DNA from: Enoplolaimus lenunculus
Taxonomy: Eukaryota; Nematoda; Enoplea; Enoplida; Thoracostomopsidae
Length of the DNA stretch: 64,000 bases
Direction of reading: 5' to 3'
Assembly (NCBI GenBank): GCA_030248215.1
Contig: JASANG010003574.1
Location: 32,348 to 96,347, forward strand
Shown: positions 12,601-24,600 of the stretch, one piece after another
Numbering within the stretch: the first letter of the stretch is position 1
How the letters are laid out: every line of letters starts with the position of its first letter
Position numbers and translations under genes: made by a program
Notes under the pieces: generated by a model
What the model was told of the DNA's origin: nothing
Seen by the model: the letters and a program-made list of their open reading frames with translations, nothing else
Database searches by the model: none

Positions 12601-15600
12601 AGGTTCAAAATTTCGTAGGGGAGCCGAATTTTTTCATTGACCGGGGGCTGAGCCAACCTCGCTGGTCCCCTCCCTTTGGCTACGGACCCGCTGGGGGTGT
12701 CTATAGGTACTCCTCGGACCATCAACACCCAGGCTACGCGCTTCATCGATAAATTTAGGGATGCCGTACCTGATTTTTCTTTGTATTTATTTGTAATATC
12801 CAGCCGATCGTCATCTCCCGGTGCCAGCGGTTTTTCAGGATTTCGTGTTGATATGAATAATCCAATTCTAAAAATATTTTTTACAGAAGGGGTTTCGGGC
12901 AAAACGAGATATGTTCCCAAAATTTCAATCACTCAAAAGCAAAAATATGAGCAAATTAAACTTAAAACTCAACGCAAAGGTTCAACTTAACTCTACGCGT
13001 ATGCCTAAAGCCTAATTAGGTATACCTACAAAAACCTAAAAAATAAATAACACAATAAATAAAATATTTTACTTGTCAGTATCTTTCCGGATATAGCTAA
13101 CACCAGATCCGGTATACAACCAATAGACAATATCCGCATTGACTTCAGAAAAGACAACAGCTGTATCGTAGCCGAGACCAACTTCACCTTTGATGATGGC
13201 TTCCAGTGGTGTAGGGCCGATGTTATCAATGCCTGAAAAAATATTAGACACCACTTGACCAATCACTAAAAGGATACGGTGGATTGTGTTTCATCGTGAA
13301 ATTTTGTACAGTGTCCATTTTGTGATTGGCTCGATTGCCGTACAGTGTCCCTTCCATGATTCGCTATATTATGGTACAGTGTCCCTCCCATGATTGGCTA
13401 TCATACATTGCTGTGCTAAAATTTGCTTTCAAGGTTGCGTAAAGTTACAAAATCCAATCTGTTTCTATTAATAAAACTGGTGACAGGTGCTATACACAGC
13501 TGAGAATTTATTTGCCCTGCAGCTATTAAAAAGTGTTTGCATCCGGCTAATAATGTAAAACTACAAAAACTGCTAAAGATCCACAAAGATTTGTGCAAAG
13601 TTTTAAATTATAAAACGTAAATTAAAAATTGTTACCGTCATTTTTTTCAGTCGGCGTTCCATCAAGCACTTGCCATCCGTTGTATCCGTTCGGCAAATCT
13701 GCTCGCTCCATCCAACATTCAGACCAAACGTGATAAGTCCTATAAGCATTTTAAAAAATTTTTGCTATTATTTATTTTCACACCATCGGCAATTCCTTGT
13801 TTTTTTTAATTTGCGATAGCACGCGAGATTCGTTCTTATCAATGGTTGGATTTCTGAAATCTTTACTGAAGTAGTTGCTTAAGTTTTGCTCAAGTACTTA
13901 CCAAACTCACCAACTTAGGTAAATACGTAATTTTTTTGGTCAAAACCAAAAAGTCACAAATTATGAGACAGTGTTGTAACAAGGAAGCCGTGGGCTTGCT
14001 TTATACTGACGAGATTCCATGAGTTTACACTGTAAAAAATGGGGAGTCAAATTGACTCTCGGAAATAGGCTTTTCCTGACTACACAAACTGAGTCAAATT
14101 TGACTCCGCCAGAGTCAAATTGGACTCCGTGAGCTATTCAGTGAATCGAATTTGACTCTGTCGGAGTCAAATTTGACTCAGTTTGTGTAGTCAGGAAAAG
14201 CCTGTTTCCGAGAGAGTCAATTTGACTCCCCATTTTTTACAGTGTACAGCCTTTAGCAAATACTTAAGTACGCTGCAAAAAATGGTGCGTCAAATTAACT
14301 CTCTCCGAAATAGGCGTTTCCGGACTACACAAACAGAGTCAAATTCGACTCCACCAGAGTCAAATTTGACTCAATCAATCGCTCAGTCAGTCGAATTTGA
14401 CTCAGTCAGTTTGTGTTAGTCCGCAAAAGCCTATTTCGGAGAGAGTCAATTTGACTCACCATTGTTTGCAGAGTATGAAGCCGTACTTAAGAAGGGTTTC
14501 AGATACTCAACCAATGTGAAAAAAGATGTGGCCACGGAGAACACAAAATATATACCCGGTATACATCTGTCGGGAGTTTTCGATTATTCCTTACACCCGG
14601 CGGTCACCCATTTCCAGTAACTATAATTCAACAGAAAGCGAACAATTTCGGATTTTGCCAACTAAATTATTTGACCATTAATGGAAATGAATCAGTGGTT
14701 TGGTCGCAAACAACTTAAATTGATTCGAGAAAATATTTTTCTTTAAATTAAAGGAATTGTATAAAAAATGTGACATTTTCAACAATTAAAATTTTGGCGT
14801 GCGAAGAAGCTCAAATATGCAAAAAATTTTTCACAATCGAACCGATTTTGGGCGAATGCCAGCTAGCGAATAACTGAAAAAATGTTTGGATACCAGGCCC
14901 ACCCATACGCGCTTACCATACAGAATCGGAATTCAAATGTGTCAACGGCCGGCCTTCGTGATCGAAATGTACATCGATTGTTGTTGTTGTTTCTGAGTCG
15001 TGCGCTGTACAGTACGCAGTCACAACACGAGACGGAATCCCCAGAGCTCGACAAACTGAAACAAAAAAAATGTTGCAAAACTTTAAACCAAAAATATTTG
15101 GAAGAAAAATTTCCAAAAAAGTACCAAAATTCATGGCTTGTTCTTGATATAAATTACGAAATCTCAGGAAGATCTGAACCAATGCGATTAAACAAACTTT
15201 ATTAAAACGTATGATTCCTAACGCTGACAATTTTTGTTAGCTCGCAAAATAATTGAAAGTACACTGTAAATTCTCGTGAGTTGATTTTAACTCAGGATGA
15301 GTTGAATCCACTCAGAAGCCTGAGCGCTGAATTAGGTCTTTCAGAACTCAGAATTCAGAATTGGTTTACCTCATTGTGAGTTAATTAATTAACTCACCCG
15401 GAGTACAAAAAACTCAGAGTGAGTTTAATATTTAGTGCTATAAACTCAAAAATGACCAAAAATAACTAATTCTCTTTCTGACTTGATTAATTGACTCACT
15501 AGAATTTACAGGTTAAAGTTTACGCTCGTTGAAATGAAATTTTGTCAACGACACTGCTGAATATACCTATCCTCTAATAAACAAAGACGGTTGCAAAGCA

Positions 15601-18600
15601 TATAAAATTAAATTTATTTTCACAAAAATTATGCATCATCCACAATATTTTGCGTACGCCACACGTTTACAATTGTCACATGCTTGTTCATTTATAAGCC
15701 ACGAAACACTAATTGGCTTATGCCTGAACGGATATATTGACTACTTGCTTGTGGTATAAACGCCAGCAAACACCCATCCTTGTCCGTACGGCACTTTTTG
15801 GCACGATGCCGCATACTGGCGTAGGATTTCTGTGCTCCCGGTCCACGCGGACGGATCGACACCTCCGTCGAAATTTGGCGTCCAACGCTCTTGTACAACA
15901 CATGCGAGATCGGGACTGCTCATCTGTAATTTAATATTATTTAGTGAAAACTTTGTTTAATCTTATAATTGCATCCATAAGCTTAAACTATACTTGATTT
16001 AAGCTTAAGCTAATCCAGTAGTATTAAACTAAACGTTCTAGATAAACTAAACTAACAGGTAGGTTTACGCTTACACTCGTTTAAAATCACATATTTTTAG
16101 TTGAAGCTAAACTTAATGAACTTTTAGATACACAGCATTTGTGGACTGTACTTGTTATATAAACCAACAAATAAGTTTAACTTAAAAGTCGTGTCAAACT
16201 TAAAAATATGTTAGTCTAAAGTTAGACTTATAATTCTAGTTTAGTTAGTCCGTCAAGCCATTTAAGTTTTACTTCAAATAATATCAAATTTAGTTAAGCG
16301 ATAATTTACGGTTAAGTTTTTAGACAGTATTGCAAAACATACAACATATGAAGATCCTTGGCCCTAGCGATACCACGAAATATGGTGCAGTGGTTGTTGC
16401 GAGCGATTTAGAATCCATTGGTCAGGGTTCGATTCCGTGTTGGACATATCAAAAATGACTGCTGCGGCGAGTTGTAGATCAAATTTGGTCGCTTATCAAA
16501 CACGATTTCTTAGACGAAATGGTCAATAACTTCAGAATAGTGATGTGGTAACCTCCTGGAAGCGGACCCTCGTAATTTACACCCGTACTACTTACCATTG
16601 CACAAAGTGCTCGAGTCACTTGGATCGGGCACGAGCGTAGCGGAACCGGGAGCCGTGAATGGTGAAGTACCGTGAAACATGCGTCGAGAATTCCGGATTC
16701 AAACTGAAATTAGAAATTCAACAATGCTTCAACCGAGTTTCTAAGCAAACCTTTCATGTCAGTCAAAACCGGCCTTATTCACCCGTCAACCATATCACAA
16801 TCGGGTCACGTCCCGAAGCTTAGGAGAACCCATCAAAATTGATACTCTCCCACGTAATTTAATACAAAAGTCAAACGCCGTAGGAAACATCCCGTGAAAC
16901 GTCCGGTCGGGTGGACCACAATGTCCAGTGGGTCCCCATTTTTTGAGCGAAACAAAATTTATGTCTTTGTCTTTTTCAACTTGCCAAGATGTAGAAAAAT
17001 ATCTACCCCTGACCCGAGAGTATACTTTTACGGTTAAATTTTCCTATCACGCGTTTGTTAATATTTTAATGTTAAGAGTTGGGTTAGCAAAAATAGGATA
17101 TTGTAATTTTTGGGATTGTCCCTGTGTCATTACACACGCTCAATACAGGAACCCGTGACCGCATCGGGTGTTTTAATTTGTATTTGGAAATAAACCACAC
17201 TTAAACTTATCTGATTCGGCAGTTCAGACCGGTGATACGAAATGTGCGTTCGCTACCCATTCGTGTAAACTTGTGAAAATTTTTTAGCATTCGTGTAATT
17301 TAGACTGTTTGAAAATCTATCGCTAAACTGGTGATGGCATAAGCTAAATGAATACGAATATTGGTCGTGGGTCTGGGTATAGCAATAAGAGCCAATATTA
17401 CTTTAAGAAGCGTAACAGTAGATTAAGCGTATTCCTAAGCCTAAGCCTAAGTAAAAAATGTAATCTAGAATCTAAACCTACTCTTTTTGTAGACCCACAC
17501 GAAACGTGGACTTCCCTTAAAGTAACAGGGGCCGCAATAAGTGTAATATTCTATTAATATTGGGGAAGGACATATAGAAGTTTCTCACATGGGTTAAATT
17601 TGCATATTCTGAACTTAAACCTGACCAGGAACCCGTAAACACAAGTGTAATTTTGTTATTTTGACTATTAGCGCAAGGTAACCGACAAAGCATTGCCGCG
17701 AGAAAACGACATATAACCGTAGGAACAAAATTTACAGTGGGAACAAAATTTACCGTGGGAATAAAATTTATTGTGGGAAAACTCGACAAAACCCACCGTG
17801 GGAACGTACCTGACCGTAAACCCATGGATAGGAAGCGAATACATTATGAGATCCACGCCATATTTTGCCGACATCGTTCAATACGTACTCTTGTTTCTCA
17901 GTATCGTCATTCATATAAACCTGATCATCTTAAAATACAACCGGTAGTCATAAATAAGTTTAAGGGCCCGTGTTCTGAAACGTGTGGAGCGCTAGCAGAT
18001 CCAAAGGGGGGGCGAACGGGTTTACGCCCCCCGTCAAAATTTTTCCTAATAAAATAATAAGTGTTCCTACCTTAGAATTTTCCCCTCAGAAAATTTTTTT
18101 TCAAATGATACAATTTTTACCGTCAGCAATTTTTTGTGATAAAACTTTTCAATTTTTCCCCTTAGAAAATTTTTTGGTGATAAAATGATAATGTCCCTAC
18201 CTTACAAATTTTGCGTTTCATAATATTTGCCAGCCTGCCCCCACCTGCCCCAGTTAGAATATTTGGATCGGCCTCTGGTGTGTAGCACCTGTTGCCAGTT
18301 TAGTGATACTTCTTGTAGCTTTCGAACCAGTAATAATTGAGGTACGAACGTCTGTCCAGTTTTCTCATCCCGTCACAGCTCTCAGAGAGTTTCGTAAGCA
18401 AGAACAATTGAACTGACCACATTTTTACAGTCTTTCAAATGATAAGTTAATTGAAATTTACCCAAACCTCGGCAAAAACTGTAATCTATTCCGACAATGC
18501 GCGTTCGGTAATATAGAAGTATCCCATCAAACTCTCACAAAACAAAATCCTACTTACTCGGCCACACCCCCCTTCGAACTCCATCGACTGGAGTCGGAGA

Positions 18601-21600
18601 CGTTCACCATCACGACTCAGCTATAGGAGCTTGATGCTCGAACCCGAGGGGACTGCCACGTTTTGTCGTGATTTAGTACTATATATACATGTTGCAATTA
18701 TTAAACACTGTGCGCTATATATTATTTAACGTATGTACACTGCGCTGAGTTGCCGAGAGTCAGCTCTATTTGACAAGGGGTTAGGGTTGAGCTATAGTTT
18801 TGTTGACATCCTTCACCGTGCGTTACCCGCACGTCGCCGTCCGTCACCGTACGTAATCCGTACAGCGCCATCCGGCACCATGCGGTATCGTACGCAAATA
18901 ACTCACGTACGATAACGTATGACACGAACGGTAACGGACGGCATCGTACGGATGACGGTGAAGGACAACGCCGTACGGACGACGGACGGTGACGGACGGC
19001 GTCGGACGTCAAATATAGCGCAATCCTGAAACGTACGTTTGCACCATGGATTAAACAGCACATAAACTTTCGCAATTGGATAAACACACTGCAGTTGCCT
19101 TGTAACATGAATTTGTTTCGCTTTCCACACCAATCCTTTGGCAGAACAGCCGCCATTATCCCCTCCACCGGACGAAATACAAGTCCACAACTTAATATTC
19201 CACGCTCCTACGATCGTATCCGCCCCTAAGTAGACTTTGAGTCGCGCTGGTCCTTTAGGAGCTTCCGGTTTTACCGACAGTACGGCGTAGCTGTTTCCGG
19301 GATCATTCGCGAGCGCATCCGGTTTTTCGCCAAATACCGGGATATCGAGCCGGGTACCACGACTTTCTAGCGGACAGTCCCCTGAAACGCAAAAATGGTT
19401 TCAAAATCAAACATTTGGCGGAACTGATTTTCAATGGTTTGTTTAAACTTTGACCAGGGTTCCCATATTACAAGAATTCATCGGCTACTAAATTTGAAAA
19501 ACGGGCAGCGTCGTTGTAGGGGATTGGGGGTATGTGTTTATTTCACAAATAATTTCCTGGGTGGGGGGGCATTGTCCGCTTCACTTTCCTCTAATAACTA
19601 TCCTGAATGGACAAAGAATTGAGTTTAAAATTAGTAGGATGTGATATATTTAACAATTTTTAGTACTTTTTTTGCTTTCCGTCGTAGCATTTACGCTTGA
19701 GTCGGGCCCGTAGCCAAGGGGGAACACAGGGGGCTCAGCCCTCCTGAATAAATTTTGCCTCCCCCCCTAGAAGATTTTAAATTTTTCTTGCAAGTCATTG
19801 AAAAGCCTCCCCAGCAACGTGAGCTGGCTACGGGTCTGGCTTGAGCTAAGGTTTCGTCTCAAGTTTACCTGACAAATAGTGCTTTAGTGTTAAGCGTAGC
19901 GTTAGGTTTGGATGACAACGTGTCAAGGTTTAGCTTAAGCTTTTACAGATAGACTCAGCTGTAAGATTAACCTAACATTAGAGTTCAGGTTTAGCTTAGG
20001 TTCAAGATATAACTTTAGTCTTAGACTTAAGTGGCCATGTAAACATCAGGGGCGGAACGTTTTTCTGTGGGACTGCAATAGAGTAAGCTTAAGCTTTGGA
20101 CAAATTTTTTTTGCTTCACTTACGCTTAGGCTTAGGCTTAGGCTTAGAAATATGCTCATTCTTACGCTTAGGCTTAGGCTTACGCTTGGGTTTAGGAATA
20201 TCCTAATAATACTGTCCCGCTCCAGTTCTTTACATTGGCCGGCTTAAGTAACAAAATCCTCTTTATCACCTTGTTGAATTTAGCAACAAGCAATCGTGTA
20301 TACTTCTATGGTCGTAACTAGAAATTAATAGACAAACTGGAAAATTCTGAAACGAAACAAGTACACAGATCCCTGGCATACAATTTTCGGTCGAGATACG
20401 AAATATAGACGCCCATGGGAATTTAATAAAAAATAGTTCATTTTATAGATTTCGACGCGCTGAGTTCAACGGTGCCATTTTAGCGCTGCATGGTTCCCGA
20501 TTCATTTGCTACGACCTTTTAAATTTTAACTTTTTACCATACCAAATATGTACAAACAATCAAATTTGTGTAGAGAATAAACCTGGTTAACCTTATGTTT
20601 TACGAACATGTGAATGATAGACAGTTCTTGTTCCAATCTGTGCATGTTTGTACTATAATTTCGAACGCCATAACTTCTGAACCGTTGTGCATGCAACCAT
20701 AAAATGGTACCGTTGAATTCAGCTCGTCAAGATCTATAGGATGGACCACTTTTTATCAAAATCCTAAGGGGTCCAGATTCCGTACCGCCGCCCACTTTTG
20801 GAATGCTATGCTATCCATAGGATATTTTATAGGTTAGGGTGGGGGGTAGGTTGAAAATGTTGTTACCATCGGCCAATGAAAAGAACAGGGTCAGAACAGT
20901 ATTATAAGCATATTCCTTAGCCTACGCCTAAGCCTAAGCCTAAGCGTTAGAATGAGCATATTTCTAAGCCTAAGCCTAAACCTAAGCCTAAGTCTAAACC
21001 TAAGCCTAAGCGTAAGAAAGAGCTTCCTAAGCCTAGGCTTAAACCTAAGCATAATCCAAGGCAAAAAAATAGTCTAAAATTTAAGCTTACTCTTTTCTAG
21101 TCACACAGAAAAACGTTTCGCCCCTGATCTTTACATGGACCTCACCATCTGACTCCCCCCCCCAGTAAATTGTAGCCATTTTGCACCGCAGTAGGGTGGT
21201 ATACCTATTTCAGCTAATACTCGCAAATTGTCGCATTGTTGCTGCCAAGCGCGACTGAACCGAATTTCAACGTAAAATTTTTGACCTCGACGCAGAACCA
21301 GATACGGATCTTGTGGACGTTGAGTGTCCGCAAACTGCATTGTATGATGATACTGGCAGTTTTCTAGGATAACAATCAAACATCCCAATCAGGTAAAATC
21401 AAACCTAACACTAACCAGTTGTGACAGTAGACGCATTGCATTGGCGGATACAAAGACGGGATCAACAAGGTTTTTGACTGTCACCCACCACCAAACCCAA
21501 CATTTGACATTTTGCGTTTAAAATTTGGTACTAAATTTGCGTTTAGTGTCTCGATCGCGCCGTGCACGAGGTTGTTGCAGTATATACGATGACGGCTGTG

Positions 21601-24600
21601 CCGGATATCCGGCTCCGGCAAAAAACGGACATCCGGCTCCGAAACGGGTATTTTAATTTGCCGGATATTATTTTTAGAAGACTTCAAAAAAATTTATACC
21701 ATCATTTGTATTGATGCCAAGTACCATTGGAACTGACTTACTTACTTTTACATATAAATTGTAAGCTAAGCTGTAATATCTGAATGCAATCTAGTATTAG
21801 ATTTGAATTCAGTATCCGGCTCCGGCTTCCGCCGAATACTAGATTATCCAGCGTCGGTTGCGGCTCCGTCAGTTTTTGGTATCCGGTTGCACCCTGGAGA
21901 ACCAAAATAGTAGCCAGAAAGTAATTTTAAAATCTGTCCAAAAGTAGTGTATTTTTCACAGTTTTCTAGCAATTTCTGGTTAGAATGTACCACTTCTATC
22001 TGACCGTGTGCATATATACGCCCTGTCTTCTAATAATTTTGGCAAATGTTAATTATATGGGTCTGCCCACTAAACCTATTAGCTGAACCCAACGCCTAAA
22101 AGTATATAATTATGAATCAAAGCGTAATATTCTAAGCATACGCCTAATCCTAAATCTAAGCCTTTCAAAGGTCTTGGACACTGTAAATTCCAGTAAGTTG
22201 AGTTTAACTCAAAATGAGTTTAATCTCTCAGTCTGAGTTAGTACTATCCGAACTCACAATTGTGAGTAGATAAAACTCATTCTGAGAGATTAAACTCATT
22301 TTGAGTTAAACTCAAAACTCATTTTGAATTAATTAAGCAACTCCCCCGGAGTCAACTCAACTCACACAGTGAGACAATCAACTCAACTCAGAGTGAGTTA
22401 TAAAGTTTACTGTTATGAACTCAGAAATAAGCTAATCTTTCGTCTGGAGTTGATTAATTAACTCACAGTAATTTACTAAATAATATGGGTGTACCGTTTG
22501 CTTGCAACAATCAAAGCATTATATATACTTACCTACAAGTTTTGTATTTATTTCTAAAATTTTAATCGCATCCGATTCAATTGCTGATTTGGCAATTGTT
22601 AATTGGTCACTAAACCGTTGAAATGGTCCATCTGAAAGTACACAAACGTTAACCAATGCTTGTCCTGGTGCATATGCAATATAAATGCAATTCACAATTA
22701 TATATTGTACATTGCAAAAAATCATGAGACAAATTCCACACGCAAACCACGACACCCCCCACAAACCGCACTCCAGTGAGCCGAATTCAACTCTGGCGGA
22801 GTCAAATTGGACTCAGTTAGACTCTACGGGACTACACACACTGAGTCAAATTAGACTATTCATTGTTTGAACTAACCTTAACAAAACAATTCTTGTACTC
22901 TACGCTATCAAACCGCTTAACATGCTATAGGAAAGGGTAAAAAATGTCAGAAAGTGCATGCAACGAGTTTTATATGACAAAGTTGGAACTTTTCAAAGGA
23001 ACAGAGAGCAAAATGTTGTTGGCGTGTGGGACTAAGTTCCGCTGCTCGCCTGGTTATGAGCGAGCCCGATACAAAATTTATATGTCTGGCCCATGTTACG
23101 TTTTAGGGCCGTCCTGGTTTCTGGTGGGATTGTATTAAAACAGTAGGTTTAGGGTGTAGACCACATTTTTGCTCAGACTTACGCTTAGTCTTGGGCTTAG
23201 ACTAGGTTTTAGCCAATGGCAGTCGGTGTACTTGTATAACTTTCAAGGCAGCGAATCAAAATTTGATAAACCGGTGTCATACTGTGAAACCATCATTTAA
23301 ATTAGTTTTAAACTTTGTATTTCAACCAATAGGTACTCTTCCAGTGGCGGATTCAAAAATTTTTAAACGAATGGCAGTACGAGATGTAATAGTCGAAAAA
23401 AAACGAGCGAGAAAAGCGAACGAATAGCGAAACGGTCATTTTAGTGCTAAACCTTACTACAAAATCTTAGTTTTGATCAGTGTTCGCTAACTGAAATCGT
23501 GGTGGTCCCACGCTTGAATCCGCAAATGGACACCACTACGCACTTACCCTCATTTTCGAGTTGTACGCCGGTATCCAGCGGATACTCGTAATTATAGCAC
23601 CGTACTTCCGGATCAAAATCTAGCACAGTATCCACCGGGCCGCCTTTATGCTGGGGCCGGATGGCGGATGCGGCTGCCGCCGCTGAAGTCCCTTGATCGG
23701 CCATAAGATGATGAAGAAATATTGGCGATATGGGCGTACAGTCCGTTGTATCTAAAATTGTTTTGGATCAGTAGCCTATTTTACAGCTGTTTATGGATAT
23801 AAACAAAGTAAACTCTGGTGCAGGTTTGGATCTTAAAAATTTTACAATTAAGAATTTCATATTCAGCTGTATGTAGCGAATATGCGACAATTCAATACCC
23901 GACAACTTGTCGTCCAACAGTGTCCCAACGCCTATGAATAAATCTACACTGCAAAAAATGATGAGTCAAATTGTCACTCTCTCCGAAATAGGCTTTTCCT
24001 GACTATACAAACTGAATCAAAATTCAACTCCACCACAGTCAGACTGAGTCGAATTTGACACTGGCGGAGTCGAAGTTTGATTCAGTTTGTGTAGTCAAGA
24101 AAAGCCTATTTCAGAGAGAGTCAATTTGACTCACCATTTTTTGCAATGTAGTCGATGGAATTTCAAATTACAAGTTGTCATGCGACGCATTGTCGTTTTA
24201 TATTGTGTGTAGCACCTATCACCAGTTAATAGGAGGTTGTGTAATAAGGCATCTGCGGACACATGCCGATGGTAAAATCTAAATTTGTTCAAAAAACAAA
24301 GAAATTTGCAAAATTTCAATATTCGCCTGTCGATTTTGCAAAAATTAGCAGACCTTTCATTAACTGGTGATAAATGTTGCACAAATTTGTGTGTGAAATC
24401 ATCAAATCTCAGGTCATGAGAAACATAAATATGCAAAAAAATTTTCAAAATCGAATTTGTTCAGTAAACGCCGGATATATACCGGACGCTAGGCAATGTT
24501 TCTTCACTTGTTAGGAGTACACAGTAAGGGTAGCGACCATTGTCGTACGGACTTACATTATCGAACAGGTAACAACAATCCAAGCTTGAAATTAGATCTC

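Noticed and set aside
12567-12932. One long minus-strand exon over the whole open frame
   Set aside because: Only 12,770-12,867 matches the family. The rest is intron and family G sequence, and the internal GTACGG donor gives the right phase to exon 14.
14183-14419. Short plus-strand frame in the family D region
   Set aside because: It lies inside palindromic MITE sequence, and no coding signal exists.
18470-18545. Candidate transglutaminase exon 7 ([19 protein letters not shown])
   Set aside because: It resembled the family only loosely and broke phase. The exon at 17,810-17,928 matches the family motif (EYVLND, WVYGQ) and fits both phases.
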